Shown piece after piece: positions 51,734 through 60,250 of a DNA stretch of 64,000 bases. This DNA comes from Candidatus Latescibacterota bacterium (GTDB taxonomy: Bacteria > Latescibacterota > UBA2968 > UBA8231). Below the pieces are notes generated by a model. It saw only the letters and a program-made list of their open reading frames with translations. It did not search any database and was not told where the DNA came from. Numbering within the stretch: position 1 is the stretch's first letter; each line of letters starts with the position of its first letter. Both the position numbers and the translations under genes were made by a program. Where the stretch lies: NCBI GenBank assembly GCA_022819745.1, contig JAJEGS010000013.1, forward strand, positions 1 to 64,000, read 5' to 3'.

Positions 51734-52692
51734 TCATCCTCCTCGAACATCTTCTCTATCTCAGAATCGCCCATGCTGTCGAAGTCGTCGGGGACTTTGA
51801 TCTCTCCGTCCATGAAACCCAACCGGTGAGACGACGTTATAGTGAGCTTAGTAATGCCATTGATATTGCCAATGCCTGCACCAACCATCTCCCATCCTAT
51901 GAACCTCCACCCGTCCGCTTTCCTCTGACTCTGGACCTTGTAATTCCCGCAATACAGATTATATCCCAAAGAGTCTGGTGCTGGAAAAGACCATATCTCT
52001 GTCGAAGCAAGTATATCGTTGTCGATTGAGCGAATACATGTCATGGGGTTAATCTCTGTAGCAGAGTCTGGTAGGTCCAAGTCCATGAAGGCTATTTCGG
52101 ATAGAAGAACCATCTTGGGCATGATCTCATGACCCTGAGCCGGATGCTGAATTTTGCGGAAATGATCGTGCTGCAGGGGACCATTCTCTCTAAGCACCTG
52201 TCCCGACTGCGCGACCACTAGCTCGCAGTACTTCAGAAATTTCCTGTCACGCTCCTTGACCTCCCAAGAGGCCATCTCCTCGACAACCTTCAGGATGCCA
52301 GAGCCTGAAAGCTCCTCGGCGGTCTTTTTAAACCACTTGGTCTTGACAGTACGCATCGGGATGAGAAGCCGCTGTTTACCGTCTACATACTCGGGGACTG
52401 GCTCGCCACCCATGTCCATCAACATCGCCATGCCTGGCTTCTGTACACTGGGCCTGAAGCATCTTAGATCAGGCTGCTCGCCCGTCGCGTTGCCAAGGAT
52501 GGTCTCCAATTTGTCTTCGGTTACGATCTGGGGGGGCATCACCTTGTAAAACAAAGACATCTTTTTGATTTTGCCCCGAATGTACTTTCCCGCCGCCTGA
52601 TTAAATTCTTCCTGGCCTTCTGAGGTCTGTAAGCTCTCGACCGTCAAACTTTCGAGAATCTCTCGACTTTTCTGAAGCTCCGAATCTGTCAT
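51730..52692 (-). CDS. Orphan protein with HK97-capsid-like features
   Basis: 321 codons from ATG 52692, which has only an A-rich weak site; the frame could begin at 52728 or 52821. The sequence shows a basic, helical N-terminus (SELQKSREILESLTVES), an extended-loop-like strand (KQRLLIPMRTVKTKWFKKTA), a long helix (VVEEMASWEVKERDRKFLKY) and late strands ILASTEIWSFPAPDSLGYNL and FIGWEMVGAGIGNINGI. This order resembles HK97-fold major capsid or encapsulin-like proteins. No terminase, portal or tail gene is nearby. The fold call is from pattern recognition only. The stop overlaps the PIN gene start. Confidence 0.4.
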   Translation of the reverse strand: MTDSELQKSREILESLTVESLQTSEGQEEFNQAAGKYIRGKIKKMSLFYKVMPPQIVTEDKLETILGNATGEQPDLRCFRPSVQKPGMAMLMDMGGEPVPEYVDGKQRLLIPMRTVKTKWFKKTAEELSGSGILKVVEEMASWEVKERDRKFLKYCELVVAQSGQVLRENGPLQHDHFRKIQHPAQGHEIMPKMVLLSEIAFMDLDLPDSATEINPMTCIRSIDNDILASTEIWSFPAPDSLGYNLYCGNYKVQSQRKADGWRFIGWEMVGAGIGNINGITKLTITSSHRLGFMDGEIKVPDDFDSMGDSEIEKMFEEDE

Positions 52693-52735
52693 ATCGTTTC
52701 TTCTGACTACTGCAACGTCTGATTGCATATTTTTA

Positions 52736-52766
52736 GGCGGGTATCTCCATCGCAGAGGTACCCGCC
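52736..52766. repeat. Hairpin upstream of the capsid-like gene
   Basis: ggcgggta (52736-52743) and tacccgcc (52759-52766) form a perfect 8-bp stem with a 15-base loop. No U-run directly follows, but a T-rich stretch (tcgtttttt) follows on the plus strand about 10 bases later. It may be an operator or a weak terminator. Confidence 0.55.
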
Positions 52767-52900
52767 TTATGTCGTTTTTTAATGATGTTGTGAAATGTAC
52801 CAAGGACTCGGAGACTGTCAAGCAAAAGTGCCCATCGTCTCAAGCCCAAGTGTCCAACGCATTTTACCGCTGTCAGTGTCTCATTGGTGTCTAAGCAGCC

Positions 52901-53599
52901 CTACCTCCCCCACTCCTCCTCCGGCACCTCCGAATAATCCTGCGGCTCGTACCCAATCACCCTTTTGCCGTGCTCGACGTCGTAGAGCGGCCAGTTGCTG
53001 CCCGACACCCCAAAAACGATTTCAAACTTCACGCCCGGGTGAATCAGCGCCTGCTCAAAAACTCGCACGCAATCGCCGTGGCTAAGGTGATGCGGGTGTT
53101 CGGGCTGGTCGCGCTTGAGATTGAAGTTGCCGATGCGCACGCAGACAAATCCCATGTCGTGCTGATGGGCAAAAGAGTGGGCCAGACCCTCGCCGAAAAT
53201 CTTGCTGACCGTGTAGATACCCACCGGAGTGGTAGTCATATCGACCGTGCGGCGGATGTTGCGCGGATAGAGCGTTAAGACCCCGGCGCGGCTGGCATAG
53301 GCGACGCGCTTGACTCCGTTTTGGCGCGCGGCCTCAAAGACGTTGTACGTGCCAATGAAGTTGCTCTGAAGCATGGGATCCCACTCGTTGCCGCCGGGCA
53401 GGCCCCCAATGTGGGCGACGGCGTCCACACCGCGCGTGGCCTCTAGCATAGAGTCAAAGTCGGTGAGGTCAGAGACGACGGTATCCGTGAGATCGGGCAT
53501 GGGCACGCGGTCGTGACCGCGCACCTCGTGGCGATCCTTGAGGCCACGGGCCACGTTAGAGCCAACGCTACCTGCCGCTCCGGTTACGAGTATGCGCAT
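52901..53599 (-). CDS. NAD-dependent epimerase/uronate dehydrogenase-like protein
   Basis: 232 aa, short for the family (about 270). ILVTGAAGSVGSNVARGL, VDAVAHIGGLPGGNEWDPML, QSNFIGTYNVFEAARQNGVK and YTVSKIFGEGLAHSFA (Tyr-x3-Lys). The pattern resembles uronate dehydrogenases and hexose epimerases. Terminal region: NWPLYDVEHGKRVIGYEPQD. It may act on uronic acids, in line with other sugar-acid genes in the window. Confidence 0.85.
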   Translation of the reverse strand: MRILVTGAAGSVGSNVARGLKDRHEVRGHDRVPMPDLTDTVVSDLTDFDSMLEATRGVDAVAHIGGLPGGNEWDPMLQSNFIGTYNVFEAARQNGVKRVAYASRAGVLTLYPRNIRRTVDMTTTPVGIYTVSKIFGEGLAHSFAHQHDMGFVCVRIGNFNLKRDQPEHPHHLSHGDCVRVFEQALIHPGVKFEIVFGVSGSNWPLYDVEHGKRVIGYEPQDYSEVPEEEWGR

Positions 53600-53655
53600 A
53601 ATATTTTCCTTTCGCTAAGAGGCATTTTTAACATTTCTCGTGCTGTTCAGAACGA

Positions 53656-53680
53656 GGGCAACCACAAGGATTGCCCCTAC
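53656..53680 (-). repeat. Intergenic palindromic repeat (GTAGGGGCAA family), copy 2
   Basis: gggcaaccacaaggattgcc then cctac: reverse-complement relative of the copy at 46371-46398. It lies between two minus-strand genes. Confidence 0.7.
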
Positions 53681-54927
53681 GCTCGGTGCAGGGTGATGAT
53701 CGGGGCCTCGGGTGGGCAACCGAAGCGGAAGGGCAGCCAGTGCCCAACGCCGGCCGTGGTGTAGAGCTGAGTGCGGCCCTTTTCGTAGTGCCCCCAGATA
53801 TAGCGCTCGGGAAAGAACGGCTCAAAAAAGCTGCGCCCGGCCATGCCTAGCTGGAAACCATGCGTATGGCCAGCCAAAATCAAGTCGGTGCCGCCGAGGG
53901 GCGCGGCGTAGTCGAGGGCTTGCGAGCGGTGACTCAGCAGCACAGTAAAGGCATCGCTCGGCGACGCGCTTACGGCCTTTTCCACTGAGTTGCGAAGTTG
54001 CGCGTAGGACGCCGGACTGCGCAGAAAGCGCGGGTCGTCAACTCCGCCGAGGTACAGAGTCGCCGCGCCCACAGGCACCGACAGTCCTTCATTCACCAAC
54101 AAGGGAATCGCAGTCCGGTCGAAGTGTCGGCGAATACGACGGATGCCGCGCATGTATTCGTGATTGCCCAAGCAGGCATAGGTCCCAAGCCGAGTCGGCA
54201 CGCTTTCGATCAGGCGCAGGGTCGCCAAGTAATCCGGGTTGTGGTCGCATACATCGCCGGTAATCGCGATCAGGTCCGGTGCGGCTTGAGCCGCGCGCAC
54301 GAGCAGAGCTTCGAGGTCGGCGAGCTGGATGTACGGCCCAATGTGTATGTCGCTGAGATGGAGGATCTTCAAGCCCTCTAACTCGGCGGGCAGGTCGGGA
54401 TAGCGGAGCGGCACTGTGGGCATCCGCGTGCGAGTATAGGAGGTGTAGATACCGTGGCTGACGCCCACCGCCCCAAGAGCGGGTACCACAGCGAGGCCGC
54501 GGCTGAGGAAGCGCCGCCGCTCAAACGAGCTAGGCTCTTCCGTCCCCCCTTGCCGCAAGCGGTCGTAGAGCAAAACGCCCAAGACGACCGGCGTCATCAG
54601 CAAGGCGGCGATGAAGAAGGCCCCGAGGTAAAGAGTGAGAGCCGAGAACAAGCTCGTGCCGACGGTCCACAGCCAAGGCACATCGTAGTAGCGGCTCAGG
54701 ACGCAGGACACCACGCCTAATAGAGTCAGGGGAAACTGCCAGTAGAACAGGCGGCGAAACCAAGTGACGCGCCACCAGTGCCGATGCACCCCAGCGACCA
54801 AGGCCAGCGTCGCAAAGTAGAGGAGGACGTACATCGCCGTGGCGAAAATGAGGAAGCGCGGGATCCCTGCCACTAGGCGCTCAAACGACGCCCACAGCAA
54901 GGCGGCGTGGGAAATAAGCTCCATCAC
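53677..54927 (-). CDS. Membrane metallophosphoesterase
   Basis: 416 aa. An N-terminal membrane region with about four TM segments (residues about 13-35, 58-80, 88-125) is followed by a calcineurin-like phosphoesterase domain: LKILHLSDIHIGPYIQLADL (DxH), LIAITGDVCDHNPDYLATL (GD), YACLGNHEYMRG (GNHE), LLSHRSQALDYA (H) and LILAGHTHGFQL (GHxH). It resembles YaeI/UDP-2,3-diacylglucosamine-type phosphodiesterases. The start overlaps the upstream CPBP gene (ATGA), so the two are coupled. Possible role: envelope lipid or nucleotide phosphate hydrolysis. Confidence 0.9.
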   Translation of the reverse strand: MMELISHAALLWASFERLVAGIPRFLIFATAMYVLLYFATLALVAGVHRHWWRVTWFRRLFYWQFPLTLLGVVSCVLSRYYDVPWLWTVGTSLFSALTLYLGAFFIAALLMTPVVLGVLLYDRLRQGGTEEPSSFERRRFLSRGLAVVPALGAVGVSHGIYTSYTRTRMPTVPLRYPDLPAELEGLKILHLSDIHIGPYIQLADLEALLVRAAQAAPDLIAITGDVCDHNPDYLATLRLIESVPTRLGTYACLGNHEYMRGIRRIRRHFDRTAIPLLVNEGLSVPVGAATLYLGGVDDPRFLRSPASYAQLRNSVEKAVSASPSDAFTVLLSHRSQALDYAAPLGGTDLILAGHTHGFQLGMAGRSFFEPFFPERYIWGHYEKGRTQLYTTAGVGHWLPFRFGCPPEAPIITLHRA

Positions 54928-57900
54928 CCGCGCTCAGCGTCCAAACGCCACCACAGACAGAAGACGACCACAAGAACCAGCAGCAACAGAATACCGGCTT
55001 GCAACTGATAGGCCGGCGCGGACAGCGCACCGAGGCTCTTGACCGCCGAGAGCACCGAGACAAACCCCAGCAACACGTAGGCGAGGAGGTTGTTCCGCAA
55101 GAGCAAGACGATTGCAGCGACGACGAAGCCGATACTAGTGACAAACGTCAACAACTCAAAAAGGAACTCGTCGAAGTGAACAGCATTGCCGCCGGACATA
55201 ATCAAGCCTACCCCCAAGCCCGCCACGACCGCGTAAAGCCTCTTTTTTATAACGACGCGGCTATAGTAGAGCACCAAGCCGGCGACAATCGGGACGGAGA
55301 TAGCTCCCACTACGCCGTCGGACAGGAAATTCCAAAAGGGCAGATACTGGTCCAATCCAGAAGGCAGCCCAAAGCCGAGACTCGGGTCGGAGGCGATGAA
55401 TCGGCTCTCTAGGTAGCCGCGCAAGTGCTGCCATGCCTCGCTGGCGACGAGGACCAGCACGACCCCAACGACCGCGTCGCGGAATTCGGGCACGCGCCGC
55501 GCAGCCCGCAGACGCGCCGGCCAGTCTGGATAGAGGCTGGTGGCCAAGCCGAGGGCCGCGAGAATCGCCAAGCCGATTCCCAAGCTACCCAATACCATGC
55601 CCAGTATCTGGGTAATGGTAAAGATCGGCAGCGTGAGGCGAGTATCGTAGAAGTGCCCGAAAATCGACAGGCCATTGATAAAGTCGAGTAAGAAAAAGGC
55701 CGCACCAATCGCGGCGATTTTAACCAGCGGTGCCCAAACTAGGCCCTCGTTCCGCACGCGGCGCACGAGCAGCCACAGGCCGTGGATCACCACCGCGGCA
55801 ATTAAAACTATAAGCAAACCGGAAAGCGCGGTTTTGAGCGTAGTACTCTCCTGGCGCTCGCGTCGCCAATCCTCGGGCACTTTGAGGAAGCGATAGATAG
55901 AAACCGGCTCGTCGCCGGCCACGTTGACCCGCACTCGATAGCGCAACTCTTCAACGTTGCGCGGGTCGCCCTCGATAGCTTCGAAGACGAAGCGGTGATC
56001 GCGGCGGTTGGGCAGTTTTTCCGACGAGGATTCCTTAAGCTCCAATTGCTCGACGTCAAAGCCGTAGGCACGTAAGTGATCGACAGCTATCGCTTGGGCT
56101 TGTGCCTCTTCGAGGTCCGCTCCCTCAGCTTCTTCGGCTAGCAGGTGGTTTATGCTGTAAAGGGAACCGTCTTCTGGATGGACGGCGACCCGGTATTCCT
56201 CCTTTTCGCCGTAGCGGAAAAAGCGCGTCACCCACAAACTGGCCAAAAGATCTTCTTGGTATAGGCGATTGACCACGGCCACCGAGTCGCGCTCTAGGAT
56301 GTATCGAATCGCCATCGTATTCGGCTGGTTTTGATGATAGGTGACCACCTCGTATGCCGAGGGGTCCGCGCCGGTCGCCGCTAGATGCTCAATGGCCTTG
56401 ACTTCGGCCTCCAGTCGCGTCAACTGAACATCGACAAAGTCGAGCGGCTTTTCATAGTCGAGGGCGAAAAAACCGAGCGAGATCACTACCACCGCAGCGG
56501 CCCAACCTATACGTCGCTTGGACAACGGGACATAGGCGAACGTGGGAGCCGGGGATGCTGGCTGTTGTGCTGTAGGCTCGTCTGCGGCGGCTTCCGAGGC
56601 GGGGGGTGCAGCGCTTTTGTTGAGCAAAGACGTTGGGTCGGCGAAGCGGCGCTGCCGCAAGTAGAGGACTATAGCTACCGCCAAGGGCAACAGCATCAGG
56701 CCCACCGACAAAGCCGCTGAAACGATGAAATAGCTATTGGACGAGCGGAAGAGGATTAAAGACGTGTACAGGGCGTCAATCGTATAGTGCCATACGAGAG
56801 GAGCAAGGATCCCAAAGCGAAGGAAAATATAGCCAACTACAATACCGGCGATGCCCACCTCAATGCCGCGAATGTAAAAGGGTTGCTGAGGATAGTTAGC
56901 ATGAGCAAATCCCCATATAAGGCCCGCGATGACGACCGCAACCCAGCGGAACTTGAGGTATTTGTGCAGGAAGGGAATCGAAAACGCCCGAGACATGAAC
57001 TCCTCGGAGACCGCGGGCATAAAGCCGATCAACAGCACCATGATCCACGGGATATAGGTGTTGACCATATCGCTGTAGGGAATGTATGCCGGACCCCAAG
57101 CGCCGACCAACTGTTCGGCCGCGATGTAAAAGAGGACTTGGTAGGCCAAAAAGGCGGGGGTCATGGCCAAGCCGAGAATGGTGCCGAGGAGAAAGCGCTT
57201 GGTGCGCAGGCCCGCGGGCGTAAACTGGCCCCCAATCTGGATTTGATTCGCGTAGTAACGTCGGTACAAAGGCTCAGCCGCCGCGGTGAGAAAGAAGATG
57301 AGGATACCTTGGGCAGCAGCAGCGAACAGACTGTTGAGCAACTGGCGCGTCAGAAAAGACCCGTATGTATCGGTCGTGTCGTAGTTAAACGAGGTCAGCG
57401 GCAGATTGTTGAGTTCGGCCAACAGCGTCAGGACCGCGGCGATAGCCCCGAAAATCGCGGCAGTCTTCCAGCGGATGTCTCGGGCGCGGACGCCGACAAA
57501 GAACGAGACCAGCATCGCCAGTATGGTTAGGAGGAGCAAAGTCCCAGCCACCAAACCCGTGGTCTCATTGTGCGACCGCAGCTCGGCGAAGTCGCGCTTC
57601 CAAGCCTCGGGGATTTTGAGAGACTCATCAAAGCCGCCGATCTGGTCGCCTTGCAGGCGCACGTAGAAGCGGTAGTGGGCCTCGCCGACGGCAAAATCGC
57701 GCAGCTTCCAGCTAAAGGTGTAGTCGATGCGGTTGGGCCGCTCCTGGGCCTGCGCCTCTACGAATTCGAGCGCGGCGAGGTCGCGGCCAAGCTCATTGGT
57801 GAGAAAGGTCTCGGCCAAGCGGCGAGCTTCGGCTTCTTCGAGGCTCGCGCCGGGCGCTTCTTCCTCGATGAGATGGCTAAAACTGACGAGCTCGCCAGAC

Positions 57901-58271
57901 GTCGTAACCGTGGCTTTGAACTCTTCCTTTTCCAGCTCCCGCACCCAGCGGTTGCTCCAGCGCCACAACTGCACGGGATTGCCGATAACCTGCGTGGCCC
58001 CCTCCAGACCCAACTCGCGTTCGAGAAAGGTCTTGGTCTCGTTGTCGTAGCGGAAAATGGCGCTGTGGCGATAGTCGGCGAGGTCGAATCCGCGAGCGGC
58101 GATAAAATCGACCGCTTGCTCCTTGGCCTCGTCGCGGGTGACGCGGAAGTCGATGGAGGCTTCGGGAAAGGCCCGGTAGAAGTAGTGAACTCCAACGACC
58201 AAACTAACGGCGGCCATGAGCACGCAGCCGCCGATGAAGGCGAGGTCTTTTCTCGTTAGTCTTGTTTCCAT
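54924..58271 (-). CDS. Large CPBP-family intramembrane protease with duplicated flanking PepSY-like modules
   Basis: 1115 aa. One TM segment (12-30), then a PepSY-like extracytoplasmic region (about 40-235), many TM helices, and a CPBP/Rce1-like core: PAVSEEFMSRAF (Glu423-Glu424), WGFAHANYPQQPFYI (His457) and LVWHYTIDALYTSLIL (His495). Then a linker (SAAPPASEAAADEPTAQQP) and a second PepSY-like region (about 600-830) similar in order to the first, and more TM helices. The CPBP core is a membrane protease or prenyl-protein protease; the outer parts may sense or present substrates. It is coupled to the phosphoesterase. Confidence 0.82.
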   Translation of the reverse strand: METRLTRKDLAFIGGCVLMAAVSLVVGVHYFYRAFPEASIDFRVTRDEAKEQAVDFIAARGFDLADYRHSAIFRYDNETKTFLERELGLEGATQVIGNPVQLWRWSNRWVRELEKEEFKATVTTSGELVSFSHLIEEEAPGASLEEAEARRLAETFLTNELGRDLAALEFVEAQAQERPNRIDYTFSWKLRDFAVGEAHYRFYVRLQGDQIGGFDESLKIPEAWKRDFAELRSHNETTGLVAGTLLLLTILAMLVSFFVGVRARDIRWKTAAIFGAIAAVLTLLAELNNLPLTSFNYDTTDTYGSFLTRQLLNSLFAAAAQGILIFFLTAAAEPLYRRYYANQIQIGGQFTPAGLRTKRFLLGTILGLAMTPAFLAYQVLFYIAAEQLVGAWGPAYIPYSDMVNTYIPWIMVLLIGFMPAVSEEFMSRAFSIPFLHKYLKFRWVAVVIAGLIWGFAHANYPQQPFYIRGIEVGIAGIVVGYIFLRFGILAPLVWHYTIDALYTSLILFRSSNSYFIVSAALSVGLMLLPLAVAIVLYLRQRRFADPTSLLNKSAAPPASEAAADEPTAQQPASPAPTFAYVPLSKRRIGWAAAVVVISLGFFALDYEKPLDFVDVQLTRLEAEVKAIEHLAATGADPSAYEVVTYHQNQPNTMAIRYILERDSVAVVNRLYQEDLLASLWVTRFFRYGEKEEYRVAVHPEDGSLYSINHLLAEEAEGADLEEAQAQAIAVDHLRAYGFDVEQLELKESSSEKLPNRRDHRFVFEAIEGDPRNVEELRYRVRVNVAGDEPVSIYRFLKVPEDWRRERQESTTLKTALSGLLIVLIAAVVIHGLWLLVRRVRNEGLVWAPLVKIAAIGAAFFLLDFINGLSIFGHFYDTRLTLPIFTITQILGMVLGSLGIGLAILAALGLATSLYPDWPARLRAARRVPEFRDAVVGVVLVLVASEAWQHLRGYLESRFIASDPSLGFGLPSGLDQYLPFWNFLSDGVVGAISVPIVAGLVLYYSRVVIKKRLYAVVAGLGVGLIMSGGNAVHFDEFLFELLTFVTSIGFVVAAIVLLLRNNLLAYVLLGFVSVLSAVKSLGALSAPAYQLQAGILLLLVLVVVFCLWWRLDAERG

Positions 58272-58420
58272 CTGTCTATGAAGGGTTTTAACTGCGTAGA
58301 GGACGATTTCGTTCCGTTCAACATATCAAAAGACTAGGACACGGACAAACCCGCTGCATTGACGCGCCCAGCGGCATTTTGCAGATTCGCGGCTTCAAAC
58401 CCTTAACAGAGGAGCACACG

Positions 58421-59440
58421 GTGGCAGCAAAAAAACAAGAGCATTTCCGCGTCGGTGTCATAGGCTACGGCGGCGCGTTCAATATGGGTCAGTTGCACTT
58501 GACCTCCATGGCCAAAAACGAGGGCGTAGAAGTCGCCGCTGTTTGCGAGCTGGATCCCGAGCGGCGTCAAGTAGCCGAAGAGGACTTCCCCGGCATCAAA
58601 ACCTACGGTCGCGTCGGCTCCATGCTGCGCAACGCGAACTTGGACTTGGTGACGATCATCACCCCGCACAACACGCACGCCAAGCTAGCAGTGCAGTGCC
58701 TCAATGCCGGGGTCCACGTAGTCTGCGAAAAGCCCCTCGCCATCACCAGTGCCGAAGTCAAGCGCATGCAGGCGGCAGCTAAAAAGAACAAAGTCCTGAT
58801 CTCGACGTTTCACAACCGGCGCTGGGACGGCGACTTTGTAGTCCTGCGCGATCTAATCCTCAAAGAGCAAATTATCGGTCCTGTCTTCCGCATCGAGACC
58901 GGATTTTACGGCTATGGCGAGCAGGGGACTTGGTGGCGCTCCAATCGCAAAATCTCCGGCGGAGCCATCTACGACTGGGGGGCGCATTTTACGGACTGGA
59001 TTTTGAACATCGTCCCGGAAAAAATCGTCTCGGTCAGCGGCTATCAAGTCAAAAATCCCGCGTGGAAAAAATACGACAACGAGGATCACTCCGAATACAC
59101 GCTGCGCTTCCACAACGGCTGCACCGTCACCCTGACCATGTCCAACCTGTCGATGAGTCCGCGGCCCCGCTGGCGGGTGTTGGGCACGAAAGGAGCGATC
59201 GAAGACGTTGGCGGCAAGTACCTCGTCAAGACGCTGATCAACGGTCGCCAGATGAGCGCAGAGGTGCCCTTCGCCGAGTCCAATTGGGATGCGTACTACG
59301 AAAACATTTTCGCGCATTTGCAGGGCCGCGCCGACCTCGTCATTACCCCCGAATCCGCGGGCCGGGTAATCGGCGTACTCGAAGCAGCCAACATTTCGGC
59401 GGCGCGCGGGTCAGTGCCCATCAAGCCAGCCTTTGTCTGA
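58421..59440 (+). CDS. Gfo/Idh/MocA family oxidoreductase
   Basis: 340 codons from GTG 58421 (AGAGGAG seven bases upstream); an ATG at 58379 is in frame but has no ribosome site. NAD(P)-binding domain: RVGVIGYGGAFNMGQLHLTS (GxGxxG-type), VCELDPERRQVAEEDFPGIK, THAKLAVQCLNAGVHVVCEK (EKP), then a catalytic domain with GGAIYDWGAHFTDWILNIVP (GGGxxxDxGxH-like). Dehydrogenase acting on sugars or inositols; substrate unknown. The stop overlaps the start of the next gene. Confidence 0.9.
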   Translation: MAAKKQEHFRVGVIGYGGAFNMGQLHLTSMAKNEGVEVAAVCELDPERRQVAEEDFPGIKTYGRVGSMLRNANLDLVTIITPHNTHAKLAVQCLNAGVHVVCEKPLAITSAEVKRMQAAAKKNKVLISTFHNRRWDGDFVVLRDLILKEQIIGPVFRIETGFYGYGEQGTWWRSNRKISGGAIYDWGAHFTDWILNIVPEKIVSVSGYQVKNPAWKKYDNEDHSEYTLRFHNGCTVTLTMSNLSMSPRPRWRVLGTKGAIEDVGGKYLVKTLINGRQMSAEVPFAESNWDAYYENIFAHLQGRADLVITPESAGRVIGVLEAANISAARGSVPIKPAFV

Positions 59441-59762
59441 GCAAGAACTGCCCCACCTCAACCCAACCGCGCAACTGTCTGCGCTCTTGGGGATCGGCTG
59501 CCGCGCTGGGGCCACGGTCGTCGGCCTGTCGGCCGTGCGCCGCGCCAAGGGGCTGGCCTTTGTCTTTGCCAGCAGCGACCTAGCGCAGCGGACGTTGCGC
59601 GAACTGGCTCGCTTGGAGCGCGGAGGTACGCGCGTCTTTCAAGTACAGGCAATGGAAGTGCTGACGCAGGGCTTTGGCCGCGAGGATGCCCAAGTAATCG
59701 GCGTCTTGCGCGGCGATTTGGCCCGTGGGTTGGCCAAGCACATAGAGGAGCAAGAATCGTGA
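59433..59762 (+). CDS. L7Ae/L30e-family RNA-binding-like protein
   Basis: 109 aa from TTG 59433 (overlapping the previous stop). NPTAQLSALLGIGCRAGATVV, GLSAVRRAKGLAFVFASSDL and GGTRVFQVQAMEVLTQGFGR show the alpha-beta-alpha sandwich of the L7Ae/L30e/S12e group. Bacterial members (YlxQ-like) bind RNA kink turns near translation genes. The context here is an oxidoreductase and a CYTH protein, so the role is not clear. Confidence 0.75.
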   Translation: MSEQELPHLNPTAQLSALLGIGCRAGATVVGLSAVRRAKGLAFVFASSDLAQRTLRELARLERGGTRVFQVQAMEVLTQGFGREDAQVIGVLRGDLARGLAKHIEEQES

Positions 59763-60235
59763 CGTCCTGGGAAATCGAGCGCAAGTACCTCGTGGCCGAC
59801 CGCTCTTGCCTCGACCAGCTAGCGGGCGTCGCCTTTCGGCAGGGCTACATTCCCATCCAAGACGGCGGCGTGGTGCGCGTGCGCATTGAAGGCGAGCGGG
59901 CGGTGCTCACGCTCAAGGGAGAGACTAGCGGCATCGCTCGCCGCGAGTACGAATACGAAATCCCGCGCCAAGACGCCGAGAGCATCCTAGCGACCCTGTG
60001 CCAGCGGCCCCACATTGAAAAGACGCGCTATACCTTGCCTTGGGCCGGCAAGGTCTGGACCATCGACGTATTCTCTGGCGAAAACGAGGGCTTGGTGCTC
60101 GCCGAAGTCGAGCTGAGCAGTCAGGATGAGATTGTGGAGAAGCCACCCTGGGCCGGCGTCGAAGTATCGGACGATCCGCGCTATTACAACGCCAACCTCG
60201 TGCGCAATCCCTACTGCAAGTGGCGGGACGATTAG
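59759..60235 (+). CDS. CYTH-domain protein (triphosphatase/adenylate cyclase-like)
   Basis: 158 aa from GTG 59759, overlapping the previous gene by 4 bp. The N-terminal EIERKYLV is the CYTH signature, followed by FRQGYIPIQDGGVVRVRIEG, LTLKGETSGIARREYEYEIP and VFSGENEGLVLAEVELSSQD (ExEL). CYTH proteins hydrolyse tripolyphosphate or cyclise ATP in a tunnel lined by these charged residues. The protein is complete but lacks a CHAD domain. Confidence 0.88.
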   Translation: MTSWEIERKYLVADRSCLDQLAGVAFRQGYIPIQDGGVVRVRIEGERAVLTLKGETSGIARREYEYEIPRQDAESILATLCQRPHIEKTRYTLPWAGKVWTIDVFSGENEGLVLAEVELSSQDEIVEKPPWAGVEVSDDPRYYNANLVRNPYCKWRDD

Positions 60236-60250
60236 ATTATCCGGTCACTC

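Noticed and set aside
51347..52692. Capsid-like gene as the antitoxin of the PIN toxin
   Set aside because: 321 residues with no AbrB, RHH or HTH antitoxin motif; overlap of stop and start alone is not enough.
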